Assembly (NCBI GenBank): GCA_004322535.1
Contig: SCUZ01000064.1
Span: 48,730-112,729, forward strand
Direction of reading: 5' to 3'
Length of the DNA: 64,000 nucleotides
From: Rugosibacter sp.
GTDB taxonomy: Bacteria; Pseudomonadota; Gammaproteobacteria; Burkholderiales; Rhodocyclaceae
Shown here: one piece after another, positions 35,677 through 45,037 of the stretch
Layout of the letters: each line of letters begins with the position of its first letter
Position numbering within the stretch: the first letter of the stretch is position 1
The notes under the pieces: model-generated
What the model saw: only the letters and a program-made list of their open reading frames with translations
Databases searched by the model: none
What the model was told of the DNA's origin: nothing
Made by a program: the position numbers and the translations under genes

Positions 35677-37416
35677 TTACATACTTTCAGGTTGCGAAAC
35701 ACCCAGGAGCGACAAGCCATTTTGCAGCACCTGCCGCGTAGCCAGCGCGAGGGCCAGCCGTGCATTGCGCGTGAGCTCATCATCAACAAGCACGCGTTCG
35801 GCGTTATACCAGCCGTGAAAATCAGCCGCCAGATCTTTGAGATAAAACGCCAAGGAGTGCGGCGCGTAATCACGGGCTGCACTTTGAATCAATTCAGGAA
35901 ACTCAGCCAAGCGCTGGCATAAAGCAATTTCACGTTCATGAATCAGCGGACTTAAATCCGCAGTTGCCAACTGTGCCACATTGCCTGTCCATTGGGCTAA
36001 AACCGAGCAAATACGGGCATGCGCATATTGCACGTAATACACCGGGTTGTCGTTGCTCTGGCTTTTGGCCAGATCCAGATCAAAGTCCAGTGCCTGATCG
36101 CACTTGCGTAACATGTAAAAAAAGCGGCAGGCGTCATTACCCACCTCGCTGCGCAACTGGCGCAGCGTGACATATTCGCCGGAGCGGGTGGACATGGAAG
36201 CCTTTTCACCATTGCGAAACAAACTCACGAACTGCACCAGAGCGACATCCAGTCGACTGGCATCCGCACCCGTTGCTGTCAGCGCGCCTTTAACCCGCGC
36301 GATGTAGCCGTGATGGTCTGCACCCCAGACATCAATCAGCTTGTCAAAACCCCGTGCAAACTTGTTCAGGTGGTAGGCGATATCGGAAGCAAAATAAGTG
36401 TAAATGCCATTGTCACGGCGTACGACGCGATCTTTCTCGTCGCCAAACGCTATCGAGCGAAACCACAACGCGCCGTCCTGCTCATAGGTGTGATTGTTCG
36501 CGGCAAGCATGTCGACAACTTGCGCCACCTCACCGGAATCATAAAGGCTGCACTCAGAAAACCAGACGTCAAAATGCACGCCAAATTCTTCCAGATCCGC
36601 ACGGCAATCGGTGAGTTGTTCATTGAGCACATACTGGTGAATCGCGTGCCACCCCTCGCCTAGCAACTGCTTGCCAGCCACAATGAAGGCATCCAGCCGC
36701 TCGTCCAGATCATCCGTTTCTGGCACATTCGCCATGACGGCTGCGGCCGGACGAACATGCCGGTCGGCCTGCGCCGCCTTGATCTGTTCGGCCATCTCGA
36801 ACACATAATCCCCCCGATATGCATTTGGCGGGAACGGAATGGCCTCGCCATAAATCGCCAGATAGCGCAACCAGGTGGAGACGGCCAGAATATCCATCTG
36901 CCGCCCTGCGTCATTCACATAATATTCACGACTCACGTCATAGCCGGCAAATGCCAGCAACGACGAAAGGCTGGCACCATAAGCCGCGCCGCGACCATGC
37001 CCGACGTGCAAGGGACCGGTGGGATTAGCCGACACGAATTCAACTTGCAGCCGACGACCATTCGCGGGCGTACTGCCAAAATTCGCCCCTTGTGCAAAAA
37101 TCGTCGGCACAACCGCCGTGCGTGCGCCTGGCGTGAGCGTGAAATTAATAAATCCTGCCCCGGCAATATCGGCTTTTTCCACAAAAGGGGATGAGGGTAA
37201 AGCCTGCACTAACCGTTCAGCCACCTGGCGCGGATTCATCTTTAGGCTACGCGCCAACTGCAGCGCCAGACTGCTGGCAAAGTCGCCATGACTCGCTTGC
37301 TTGGGACGCTCAAGAAGAATATCGACATCCCATTGCTCAGGTGCTACAGAGCGTAGCGCGGTGTGTAACAAATCGGTGAGATGCTGACGCAGGGTCGGTA
37401 AAGTTGCGGACGACAT
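35677..37416 (-). CDS. argS: Arginyl-tRNA synthetase
   Basis: A 579-residue class I aminoacyl-tRNA synthetase. The HIGH-type motif is SANPTGPLHVGHGRGAAYG, a KMSKS-like segment is in KASMSTRSGEYVTL, and the anticodon-binding helical domain ends ARLALALATRQVLQNGLSLLGVSQPE. The N-terminal additional domain that reads the tRNA D-loop is present. Start is ATG 37416; the frame continues upstream without homology into the ubiB promoter side. It is divergent from ubiB, with 71 bases shared for promoters. Arginine charging here and arginine use in cyanophycin are both in the window, but no direct link is shown. Confidence 0.96.
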   Translation of the reverse strand: MSSATLPTLRQHLTDLLHTALRSVAPEQWDVDILLERPKQASHGDFASSLALQLARSLKMNPRQVAERLVQALPSSPFVEKADIAGAGFINFTLTPGARTAVVPTIFAQGANFGSTPANGRRLQVEFVSANPTGPLHVGHGRGAAYGASLSSLLAFAGYDVSREYYVNDAGRQMDILAVSTWLRYLAIYGEAIPFPPNAYRGDYVFEMAEQIKAAQADRHVRPAAAVMANVPETDDLDERLDAFIVAGKQLLGEGWHAIHQYVLNEQLTDCRADLEEFGVHFDVWFSECSLYDSGEVAQVVDMLAANNHTYEQDGALWFRSIAFGDEKDRVVRRDNGIYTYFASDIAYHLNKFARGFDKLIDVWGADHHGYIARVKGALTATGADASRLDVALVQFVSLFRNGEKASMSTRSGEYVTLRQLRSEVGNDACRFFYMLRKCDQALDFDLDLAKSQSNDNPVYYVQYAHARICSVLAQWTGNVAQLATADLSPLIHEREIALCQRLAEFPELIQSAARDYAPHSLAFYLKDLAADFHGWYNAERVLVDDELTRNARLALALATRQVLQNGLSLLGVSQPESM

Positions 37417-37487
37417 AGAAAATACAAGACAGGCATTGAACAAGCGCTGAATTATACTTCCCGTTTCCTGAACGCCTGCTCTTAGCC

Positions 37488-39050
37488 GTGCACATCCTTC
37501 GACTCTTCCGCCTCTTTCGTATTGCCCGCGTGGTCTACCTGTACGGCCTGGACCGCATGATCCTCGACAACGAAAAGGTCTTTGGTGTCTGGGGACGCAT
37601 TGCCTGGTCACTACAGAAGCTACTCTTCTGGCGTGACCTTTCTGCACCTCGTGGCCAAAGGCTGCGTGAGGCACTGGAAGAACTCGGCCCAATCTTCGTC
37701 AAGTTCGGCCAGATGCTCTCCACTCGCCGCGATCTTATTCCTGTTGATCTGGCCGATGAGCTTGCCAAGCTGCAAGATCAGGTGCCGCCCTTTGCTTCCG
37801 CGCTGGCAATCAGTGAGCTCGAAGCCGCCTATGGCAAACCCGTGGATCAGGTATTCCTGACATTCAGTCCAGAACCCGTAGCTTCTGCTTCGGTGGCTCA
37901 AGTCCATTTCGCAACGCTCCCCGATGGCCGTGAAGTGGCCGTGAAAATACTCCGTCCGGGTATTCGGCGAATTATTGATCACGATATGGCACTGCTCGAA
38001 ATAGCGGCGATCTGGCTGGAAAAACTCTGGGCGGATGCGCGTCGGCTCAAACCGCAAGAAGTCGTGGCCGAGTTCGACAAGTATTTGCATGATGAGCTGG
38101 ACCTGATGCGAGAGGCGGCAAATTGCTCGCAGTTGCGGCGCAATTTTGCCGACTCTCCATTGCTCATCGTGCCTGAAGTCTATTGGGATTGGTGCACGCG
38201 AAGCGTGATGGTCATGGAGCGCATGCATGGCTTGCCGATTTCGCAAACTGATGCATTACGGAAAGCAGGCGTGGACATTCCACAACTGGCACGTGCTGGC
38301 GTTGAAATTTTCTTTACGCAGGTATTTCGCGATGGGTTTTTTCATGCCGACATGCATCCGGGCAACATTTTTGTTGCCATCGATGGAACAACCAAAGGTC
38401 GCTATATTGCGCTGGACTTCGGCATTGTGGGCACGCTGACCGATACCGACAAAAACTACCTGGCACAAAACTTCCTGGCATTCTTTCGGCGCGATTACAA
38501 ACGCGTCGCTGAAGTCCATGTGGAATCAGGCTGGGCACCCAAAACAACCCGGATTGATGAATTCGAATCAGCCATTCGTGCCGTTTGCGAACCTATCTTT
38601 GATCGACCCTTGAAAGATATTTCTTTTGGTCGTGTGTTGTTGCGTCTGTTTCAGACCTCACGTCGCTTCAATGTCGAAATACAGCCTCAGCTAGTGCTGC
38701 TGCAAAAAACACTACTCAATATTGAAGGCCTTGGCCGTCAGCTTGACCCTGATCTCGATCTGTGGAAAACCGCCAAACCTTTTCTCGAACGCTGGATGAG
38801 CGAGCAGATTGGCTGGCGTGGCCTGCGCAATCAACTGAAACGGGAAGCGCCCGCCTGGGTTTCCCTGTTACCCGCACTGCCCCGGCTGGCGCACCAGGCA
38901 CTTAGCATGGATCGCCATGCCAAGGTGCGCACTGAGCTGGCCGAGTTACGCGCCCAAGCCATCCAAACTCGCCGGTTACTGTTCATCAGCACGTTACTCA
39001 CATTACTTTTAGGTACCATGATGGTTGTACTGCTTATGCGTCTGGGATGA
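37488..39050 (+). CDS. ubiB: Ubiquinone biosynthesis kinase-like ATPase UbiB
   Basis: A 520-residue atypical kinase of the ABC1/ADCK family needed for ubiquinone synthesis. The KxGQ motif is in [18 protein letters not shown], the alanine-rich loop in [14 protein letters not shown], the lysine in [10 protein letters not shown], and the metal aspartate in [10 protein letters not shown]. Two hydrophobic helices close the C-terminus ([22 protein letters not shown]), anchoring it in the inner membrane. GTG start; the opening [21 protein letters not shown] matches the family. No other ubi gene is adjacent. Confidence 0.95.
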   Translation: MHILRLFRLFRIARVVYLYGLDRMILDNEKVFGVWGRIAWSLQKLLFWRDLSAPRGQRLREALEELGPIFVKFGQMLSTRRDLIPVDLADELAKLQDQVPPFASALAISELEAAYGKPVDQVFLTFSPEPVASASVAQVHFATLPDGREVAVKILRPGIRRIIDHDMALLEIAAIWLEKLWADARRLKPQEVVAEFDKYLHDELDLMREAANCSQLRRNFADSPLLIVPEVYWDWCTRSVMVMERMHGLPISQTDALRKAGVDIPQLARAGVEIFFTQVFRDGFFHADMHPGNIFVAIDGTTKGRYIALDFGIVGTLTDTDKNYLAQNFLAFFRRDYKRVAEVHVESGWAPKTTRIDEFESAIRAVCEPIFDRPLKDISFGRVLLRLFQTSRRFNVEIQPQLVLLQKTLLNIEGLGRQLDPDLDLWKTAKPFLERWMSEQIGWRGLRNQLKREAPAWVSLLPALPRLAHQALSMDRHAKVRTELAELRAQAIQTRRLLFISTLLTLLLGTMMVVLLMRLG

Positions 39051-39123
39051 TCTGTGCATGAATCACACATGCACCCTGTATTACCCCCGTATGAACTCAC
39101 TATCTTAAGGAGACAAGAAGTCG

Positions 39124-40671
39124 ATGGGCATATTGTTCTGGTTTGTCATTGCTTATTGGATTATCTCGGTCGGCATCGGCCTGTATGCGGGAACCCGAGT
39201 ACACAATGCGCGCGACTTTGCCATTGCGGGGCGCCATCTGCCGTTTTATGTGGTGACCGCCACCGTGTTTGCCACGTGGTTTGGCGCAGAAACCGTGCTT
39301 GGTATTCCAGCAACTTTTCTCAAGGACGGAATGCACGGGATTGTGGCGGATCCGTTTGGTGCCTCGATGTGCCTGATTCTAGTCGGCCTGTTTTTTGCCG
39401 CACCTCTTTATCGCATGAACCTCTTAACCGTGGGCGATTTTTACCGCAAGCGCTTTGGCCGCACGGTCGAAACAACCACCACCTTGGCCATTGTCCTCTC
39501 CTACCTGGGCTGGGTGGGTGCGCAAATCACGGCACTGGGCCTGGTTTTCAATGTGCTCTCGGAGGGGGAAATCAGCCGTGTTGCCGGCATGTGGATAGGC
39601 TCATCCACCATCCTCGTCTATACCCTGTTCGGTGGCATGTGGGCCGTGGCGATAACCGATTTCCTGCAAATGATCATTATCGTCATCGGCATGCTGTGGA
39701 TCGGCGGCGAGGTCAGCAGCATGGTGGGTGGCGTGGGCGTGGTGGTCGATCATGCCGCCAAAGCCGGCATGTTCAACTTTTGGCCCACGCTGGATTTAAA
39801 AGAAATTCTCGCCTTCACTGCCGCCTGGGTCACCATGATGTTCGGGTCGATTCCACAGCAGGATGTCTTTCAGCGCGTGCAGTCTTCACGCACCGAAAAA
39901 ATCGCTGTCTGGGGTGCCGTCTTAGGCGGCAGTCTGTACTTTGCATTCGCCTTTGTGCCGATGTTTCTTGCCTATTCCGCAACACTCATCAGCCCGGCAA
40001 TGGTTGCTGAACTGGTAAACACCGATCCGCAAATGATCCTGCCCCGGTTGGTGCTGGAAAAAGCCCCGCTGATTGCACAAATCATGTTTTTTGGGGCATT
40101 ACTGTCGGCGATTAAAAGCTGCGCTTCGGCAACCTTGCTCGCGCCCTCCGTCACGTTCACTGAAAACATTCTCAAACCGCTGGTTGGCGGCTTGTCTGAT
40201 CGCAAGTTGCTCTTTGCCATGCGCGCTGTCACCCTGGCATTTACGCTACTGGTGACGCTGTATGCAGTGAACTCCAAAGCCAGCATTTTCAAAATGGTCG
40301 AGAATGCATATCAGATAACGCTGGTGACCGCGTTTGTTCCCATGGTGGCCGGGATTTACTGGCGGCGCGCCACTAACCAGGGGGCCGCAATGGCTATTTT
40401 TCTGGGCTTGGCCATCTGGCTGGCGCTACTCATGTTCGGGCCGGAAGATCCTTTGGTCCCCGCCCAATTTGCAGGCTTGATTGCCAGCATCCTGGGCATG
40501 ATTATCGGCTCATTGCTGCCGCAGCGTATGCACCATAATGTCACTATCCATGATGCATTACGCCATGGGCATCATGCTGCCGCACAAACACACCATGTGG
40601 CGGATGTACACCCAGTCCATGGCGTACATGGCACGCATCATCCACACTCGCAGACAAACGTGCGTGAATAA
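39124..40671 (+). CDS. Sodium:solute symporter with histidine-rich tail
   Basis: A 515-residue SSS-family transporter with about 13 helices. Visible parts are WFGAETVLGIPATFLKDG (helix 2-3 region), GDFYRKRFGR, GGMWAVAITDFLQMIIIVIGM, and FGALLSAIKSCASATLLAPSVTF, where sodium-site serines usually lie. A clear ribosome site (AAGGAG) precedes the ATG. The last 47 residues (469-515) hold 14 histidines in HH, GHH, THH and HPVHGVH patterns, suggesting a cytoplasmic metal-binding tail. Its last codons overlap the VanZ gene start. The solute is unknown; proline and carboxylate carriers are nearest in form. Confidence 0.9.
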   Translation: MGILFWFVIAYWIISVGIGLYAGTRVHNARDFAIAGRHLPFYVVTATVFATWFGAETVLGIPATFLKDGMHGIVADPFGASMCLILVGLFFAAPLYRMNLLTVGDFYRKRFGRTVETTTTLAIVLSYLGWVGAQITALGLVFNVLSEGEISRVAGMWIGSSTILVYTLFGGMWAVAITDFLQMIIIVIGMLWIGGEVSSMVGGVGVVVDHAAKAGMFNFWPTLDLKEILAFTAAWVTMMFGSIPQQDVFQRVQSSRTEKIAVWGAVLGGSLYFAFAFVPMFLAYSATLISPAMVAELVNTDPQMILPRLVLEKAPLIAQIMFFGALLSAIKSCASATLLAPSVTFTENILKPLVGGLSDRKLLFAMRAVTLAFTLLVTLYAVNSKASIFKMVENAYQITLVTAFVPMVAGIYWRRATNQGAAMAIFLGLAIWLALLMFGPEDPLVPAQFAGLIASILGMIIGSLLPQRMHHNVTIHDALRHGHHAAAQTHHVADVHPVHGVHGTHHPHSQTNVRE

Positions 40672-41719
40672 AAACCACACGCCGCTCTTGCTTTATTTCA
40701 GCCTGGGGTACGCGGTGCTGATTGTCTATGCCAGCCTGTACCCGCTCACCGGCTGGCAGAGCAATGGTGTATCCCCTTTTGATTTTTTCTTTGCCGGTTG
40801 GCCACGTTACACCACCATGTTTGACCTGCTGATCAATGTGGCGGCCTATATTCCCTTGGGATTTTTTCTTGCCACGGCGCTGCGCCCTCGCGTTGCGCCA
40901 AAACACGCCTTGTGGCTAGCCGTGCTCGCAGCGGCGGCATTGAGTTTTGTGCTGGAATTTACGCAAAACTATTTACCCAGCCGCGTGGCTTCCAATCTCG
41001 ATCTCGCGGGGAACGCGTGCGGCGCGTTGCTGGGTGCCTTGCCAGGTGCACTCTGGCGCCGACAGTTGATCGACAACTTGCGGCATACCCATTGGCCCGA
41101 TCACGGGCAAAGTGTCGAGCTGGGACTCGTCTTCTTGGGACTATGGCTGCTGACTCAGCTCGACCCAACCACCTTGCTGTTTGGCGCTGGCGATTTGCGC
41201 AGTCTCCTGCCACTACCCAACACACAGCCCTTTAGCGCCGCCGGCTTTGTACGCATTGAAAGTCTGATTGCCGCCAGCGGTCTGCTCGCTGCGCTATTGA
41301 TGGCAAGCCTTATCGCGCCGCATCACCAACGCCGACTTTTTCCCCTGCTGCTACTTGCGGTGGGCCTGGCGGCAAAATCGCTCGCCTTTGCACTCATGAC
41401 GCATCCGCAAACAGCACTGGCCTGGGCCACCCCTGGCGGGCTTATGGGGTCACTGGCTGGTGGTTTATTGTGGCTTGCGGCACTGGTACTGCCGCCAAGC
41501 TGGCAGCGCCTGCTGGCGACGGTCGCCTTGCTCACCGCCAGCGTGATGGTCAATCTCGCGCCCGTTAACCCATACCTTGAAAATTTACAGAACACCTGGA
41601 ATCCGGGCCAGTTTCTCAACTTTCACGGCTTGACGCACTTCGTTACCTTGCTGTGGCCTTATCTGGCGTTACCCTGGTTTGCATTCCACCGGACTTATAT
41701 CCGCAATGATTTGCCATGA
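40664..41719 (+). CDS. VanZ-like membrane protein
   Basis: A 351-residue integral membrane protein. The N-terminal VanZ-like domain shows YASLYPLTGWQ, DLLINVAAYIPLGFFLATAL, and LSFVLEFTQNYLPSRVASNLDLAGNACGALLGAL, the family's conserved third-helix region. Five or more further helices follow, so it is longer than VanZ itself. The function is unknown outside teicoplanin resistance; a cell-envelope role is likely. The GTG at 40664 overlaps the symporter stop by 8 bases; the longer upstream frame only reads through the symporter's histidine tail. The MazG-like gene overlaps its stop (ATGA). H-H-Q-R-R-L is encoded by a repeat copy. Confidence 0.82.
   Translation: MNKNHTPLLLYFSLGYAVLIVYASLYPLTGWQSNGVSPFDFFFAGWPRYTTMFDLLINVAAYIPLGFFLATALRPRVAPKHALWLAVLAAAALSFVLEFTQNYLPSRVASNLDLAGNACGALLGALPGALWRRQLIDNLRHTHWPDHGQSVELGLVFLGLWLLTQLDPTTLLFGAGDLRSLLPLPNTQPFSAAGFVRIESLIAASGLLAALLMASLIAPHHQRRLFPLLLLAVGLAAKSLAFALMTHPQTALAWATPGGLMGSLAGGLLWLAALVLPPSWQRLLATVALLTASVMVNLAPVNPYLENLQNTWNPGQFLNFHGLTHFVTLLWPYLALPWFAFHRTYIRNDLP
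41316..41340 (-). repeat. Dispersed 25-bp repeat, copy 9 (inside VanZ gene, antisense)
   Basis: One mismatch from the consensus over all 25 bases. Read on the coding strand as H-H-Q-R-R-L-F, in a cytoplasmic or periplasmic loop between two hydrophobic helices. Confidence 0.9.
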
Positions 41720-42069
41720 CCAAAGCCTCTGACATCAATGATCTCACCAACCTGCGTGATGCGCTCCGTGTCTTTTGTACGGCACGTCAGTGGCAGCCTT
41801 TTCACACGCCAAAAAATTTGAGCATGGCATTGATCAAGGAAGCGGCTGAAATTGTTGAACACTTTCAATGGGCAACCGCTGAAGAAAGCCACGCGCTTGA
41901 CCCTGAAAAAAAATCCGCGGTAGCCGACGAAATCGCCGATGTCTTGATGTATCTCGTGCAGTTAGCCGATGTACTGGATATCGACCCGCTCGCCGCAGCA
42001 CAAGAAAAAATTGTCAAGAACGCCAAGAAATATCCAGTACTCAAGCCGTCGCCCGAGAATCGCTCATAG
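41716..42069 (+). CDS. MazG-like nucleotide pyrophosphohydrolase
   Basis: A 117-residue all-alpha NTP pyrophosphatase resembling dCTPase/RS21-C6. The metal motif is KEAAEIVEHFQW followed by VADEIADVLMYLVQLADVLDID (ExxE...ExxD). Such enzymes clear non-canonical or excess dNTPs. It opens in LRDALRVFCTARQWQPFHTPKNLSMAL, typical of the family. It overlaps the VanZ gene by 4 bases; cutA follows after 42 bases. It is cytoplasmic, probably a dimer or tetramer. Confidence 0.9.
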   Translation: MTKASDINDLTNLRDALRVFCTARQWQPFHTPKNLSMALIKEAAEIVEHFQWATAEESHALDPEKKSAVADEIADVLMYLVQLADVLDIDPLAAAQEKIVKNAKKYPVLKPSPENRS

Positions 42070-42111
42070 TCAAACGGCCTGATGGAAACCGGGCAAAGGT
42101 AGAATAGTCCG

Positions 42112-42465
42112 ATGGATTCTGTTCAAAACCCCGCTCAAGTATTGCTTGTCTTGACAACCCTGCCGGACCAGGCCAGCGCGCAAGCCTTGGCGACTGAATT
42201 ATTGGCGGAGCATCTGGCTGCCTGCGTTACCATTCTGTCCGCTGCGCAATCGGTTTATCGCTGGGAAAATTGCATTGAACAAACCAGCGAAACACCGCTC
42301 ATCATCAAAACCACTGCGGCGCGCTATGCCCAGCTTGAAATAGCTCTTCGTGCCCGTCACCCCTATACCCTGCCAGAAATCATCGCTCTTCCCATCGAGC
42401 GCGGTCTGCCGGACTATTTAGCCTGGATCGCTCGCGAAACGCTTACCCAGGACACCCCATGCTGA
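42112..42465 (+). CDS. cutA: Divalent-cation tolerance protein CutA
   Basis: A 117-residue trimeric protein. The signature is LAEHLAACVTILSAAQSVYRWENCIEQTSETPLIIKT, and the end is HPYTLPEIIALPIERGLPDYLAWI. Genetic work in E. coli linked the locus to copper tolerance, partly through the neighbouring dsbD. The same cutA-dsbD order is seen here, with a 7-base overlap. The biochemical role remains uncertain. Confidence 0.95.
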   Translation: MDSVQNPAQVLLVLTTLPDQASAQALATELLAEHLAACVTILSAAQSVYRWENCIEQTSETPLIIKTTAARYAQLEIALRARHPYTLPEIIALPIERGLPDYLAWIARETLTQDTPC

Positions 42466-44339
42466 GCCTGCTCAAACCCATCCTGCGACTTTTTTTCTTC
42501 ACGGTTATTAGTGTCAAGGGACTGAGCTTCGCCGCTGAACCCTTGTCGCCAGCACAAGCATTCATGTTCTCGGCACGTGCGCTGGATGCGCACACGCTGG
42601 AAGCCCGCTGGCAGATTGCGGAGGGTTACTACCTTTACCGCAATAAATTTGCTTTTCATCTCTCGGCAAATTCATCTGATGAAAAACCTGCCCACGAACT
42701 CGGTAAAGTGCAATTGCCGCCAGGCAAAATGAAACAGGATGATCTGTTTGGCGCGGTCGAAACTTATCGCCAGGAAGTCACTGTTCGCCTGCCGCTGAAC
42801 ACGCTTGAAAACACCATGACGGCTACTGATGCACCGCACACCATAATCTTGCAGGCAGTTGCCCAAGGATGCTGGGATGGGGGTATCTGCTATCCGCCAC
42901 AAACCTATACCGCACCGATCACCCTGCCACAAGTGGTTGCTGGCGCGTCGATCGCATCGCCAACGCTCACTGCAACAGCCAACGCGGCAGCGACTTCCGG
43001 CGATGAAAGCTCGCGTATCACGCATCTACTCAAAGGCGGCCATTGGTCGTTGATCGTGCTCAGCTTTTTTGGTTTTGGCTTGCTCCTATCGCTCACTCCC
43101 TGCGTGTTTCCGATGATCCCGATTTTGTCCGGCATCATTGTGAATCACGGCCATGCGGTAAGCCACGGGCGCGCCTTCATGTTGTCTTTGGCCTATGTGC
43201 TGGGCATGGCCGTCACCTATGCTGCGGCCGGCGTGGCGGCAGGATTTTCCGGCGCCCTACTCACCAGCGCGTTACAAAATGGCTGGGTACTGGGGGGCTT
43301 TGCGCTGATCTTTGTCGCGCTGGCGTTTTCAATGTTCGGCTTTTACGAATTGCAGCTGCCCTCCGCCTTGCAAAGCCGGCTGGCCAATACTGCCAACCGG
43401 CAGGGTGGCTCCGTCTGGGCCATTGCGCTGATGGGGGCGTTATCCGCGTTAATTGTCGGCCCTTGTGTGGCCGCCCCGTTGGCAGGCGCGCTGCTGTACA
43501 TCGCCCAGACAGGAGACGCGCTGCTCGGCGGTGCAGCGCTGTTTTCGCTGGCGCTGGGCATGGGCGCACCACTGTTGCTGGTAGGCACCTTCTCGCGCTC
43601 ATTGTTGCCAAAATCAGGGCCGTGGATGGAAGCGGTGAAACAGTTTTTTGGCGTGCTCATGCTGGCCACCGCATTGTGGTTGGCATCCCCTGTCTTGCCC
43701 ATCTGGATATCCATGCTGGGCTGGGCGTTATTGTTGATTATTTCCGCCGTGTTTCTATCGGCCCTTGACCCTTTGCCTGCACATGCGCACGGCATGCAAC
43801 GTCTGGGTAAAGGGATAGGCGTTGTCATATTGTTGGGCGGCATCGCGATGCTGCTGGGCGTACTCGGTGGCAGCAAAGACCCGTTGCAGCCCCTGGATTT
43901 TTTGCGCCGCAGCGCCGCACAGAAGTCGCCTGCCGATAGCACTAAATCTTCCCTATCCGCCGCATCACCAGCGCCGACTTTTATTAAAATCCACACACTT
44001 GCCGAGCTCGACGCGCAACTGCAAACCATCGCACAAACCACAAAAAAACCCGTGATGCTCGACTTCTGGGCCGAATGGTGCATCAGTTGCAAGGAAATGG
44101 AACGCTTTACCTTTGCGCAGGCTGACGTGGCAAAACGCATGCAGGATTTTGTTCTGCTGCAAGCCGATGTCACCGAAAATAACGCCGCTGATCGTATGCT
44201 GCTTGCCCGCTTCGGCTTGTTCGGCCCACCGGGGATTATTTTCTTTGACGCCCAAGGCCACGAAAAATTCGGCCAGCGTGTTGTCGGCTTCCAAAATGCC
44301 GAACAGTTTTTGCAACAACTTGAACGCGCTGCTCACTAA
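42459..44339 (+). CDS. dsbD: Thiol:disulfide interchange protein DsbD
   Basis: A 626-residue inner-membrane electron carrier that passes reducing power from cytoplasmic thioredoxin to periplasmic DsbC/DsbE-type proteins. Signal peptide about 1-25, periplasmic alpha domain with CWDGGICYPP, an eight-helix membrane domain with LTPCVFPMIPILSG and GPCVAAPLAGAL (reactive cysteines), and a C-terminal thioredoxin domain with DFWAEWCISCKEME. The order matches full-length DsbD. The linker before the thioredoxin domain contains ASPAPTF, encoded by an exact repeat copy. It overlaps cutA and precedes ribC by 34 bases. Confidence 0.96.
   Translation: MLSLLKPILRLFFFTVISVKGLSFAAEPLSPAQAFMFSARALDAHTLEARWQIAEGYYLYRNKFAFHLSANSSDEKPAHELGKVQLPPGKMKQDDLFGAVETYRQEVTVRLPLNTLENTMTATDAPHTIILQAVAQGCWDGGICYPPQTYTAPITLPQVVAGASIASPTLTATANAAATSGDESSRITHLLKGGHWSLIVLSFFGFGLLLSLTPCVFPMIPILSGIIVNHGHAVSHGRAFMLSLAYVLGMAVTYAAAGVAAGFSGALLTSALQNGWVLGGFALIFVALAFSMFGFYELQLPSALQSRLANTANRQGGSVWAIALMGALSALIVGPCVAAPLAGALLYIAQTGDALLGGAALFSLALGMGAPLLLVGTFSRSLLPKSGPWMEAVKQFFGVLMLATALWLASPVLPIWISMLGWALLLIISAVFLSALDPLPAHAHGMQRLGKGIGVVILLGGIAMLLGVLGGSKDPLQPLDFLRRSAAQKSPADSTKSSLSAASPAPTFIKIHTLAELDAQLQTIAQTTKKPVMLDFWAEWCISCKEMERFTFAQADVAKRMQDFVLLQADVTENNAADRMLLARFGLFGPPGIIFFDAQGHEKFGQRVVGFQNAEQFLQQLERAAH
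43958..43982 (-). repeat. Dispersed 25-bp repeat, copy 10 (inside dsbD, antisense)
   Basis: Exact match to the 25-bp consensus. On the coding strand it reads A-A-S-P-A-P-T-F in the linker between the membrane and thioredoxin domains, a tolerant position. Confidence 0.95.
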
Positions 44340-44373
44340 TAATTTATTTCACCTCATCACGAACCCGCTATCT

Positions 44374-44985
44374 ATGTTTACCGGCATTATTTCCGCCATT
44401 GGCAGCATTACCCAGGTCACTCCGCTTGAAACGGGGCTGCGCTTAGCGATACAGGCGCCCACGCTGGATCTGTCGGACGTCGCACTGGGGGATTCCATTG
44501 CGCATAATGGTGTCTGCCTCACAGTCATCAGTAAAGAAGGCGCCACCTATCAAGTCGATGTCTCGCGTGAAACCCTGGATTGCACGGTAGGCCTGGATGG
44601 CGCGGGTGGGGCCAGTGAATTGAACCTTGAAAAGGCGTTGCGCCTGTCCGATCGGCTGGGTGGGCATCTGGTCGCAGGCCATGTGGATGGCGTCGGTGAA
44701 GTCATCCGCCTCGCGCCCGTGGGCGAATCGCACGAGCTGGTCATTCGCGCCCCGCAAGAACTCGCGAAAACCATCGCCTCCAAAGGCTCGATCACCGTGA
44801 ATGGCGTATCGCTCACCACAAACCGCATCACCAACGCCGACTTTTCGATCAACCTGATCCCGCACACCATGGCCATGACCACTCTGCATCACCTGCGTGT
44901 GGGCAGCCGCGTGAATCTTGAAGTTGACCTCATCGCACGCTATGTAGAGCGGATACTTATCGCCAGCGGCGTGACAGCGGTGTAA
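44374..44985 (+). CDS. ribC: Riboflavin synthase alpha chain
   Basis: A 203-residue enzyme that dismutates two 6,7-dimethyl-8-ribityllumazine molecules to riboflavin. It has two homologous barrels, opening MFTGIISAIGSI and, for the second, LGGHLVAGHVDGVGEV. The lumazine-binding motifs are NGVCLTV and NGVSLT, and the end is FSINLIPHTMAMTTL. The ATG at 44374 gives the exact family start; the open frame upstream lies inside dsbD. N-R-I-T-N-A-D-F is encoded across a repeat copy. No FMN riboswitch is visible before it. It begins the riboflavin block with ribBX and ribH. Confidence 0.96.
   Translation: MFTGIISAIGSITQVTPLETGLRLAIQAPTLDLSDVALGDSIAHNGVCLTVISKEGATYQVDVSRETLDCTVGLDGAGGASELNLEKALRLSDRLGGHLVAGHVDGVGEVIRLAPVGESHELVIRAPQELAKTIASKGSITVNGVSLTTNRITNADFSINLIPHTMAMTTLHHLRVGSRVNLEVDLIARYVERILIASGVTAV
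44821..44845 (-). repeat. Dispersed 25-bp repeat, copy 11 (inside ribC, antisense)
   Basis: Matches the consensus except at three bases. On the coding strand it is read as R-I-T-N-A-D-F, leading into the conserved SINLIPHT, so the copy is embedded in a conserved domain. Confidence 0.85.
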
Positions 44986-45037
44986 CTGGGGGGCGTAGAA
45001 TACGCATCTTTCCCGTTACATTTTTTGACTTTTCGCC

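Noticed and set aside
39054-40010. 318-codon frame overlapping the symporter
   Set aside because: The symporter frame has a ribosome site and clear SSS motifs; this one is a shadow.
44113-44373. Long frame leading into ribC
   Set aside because: It lies within dsbD and lacks homology to riboflavin synthase; ATG 44374 gives the canonical opening MFTGII.
44986-45037. FMN riboswitch before ribBX
   Set aside because: The gap is 52 bases, too short, and no conserved RFN elements were seen before ribC either.
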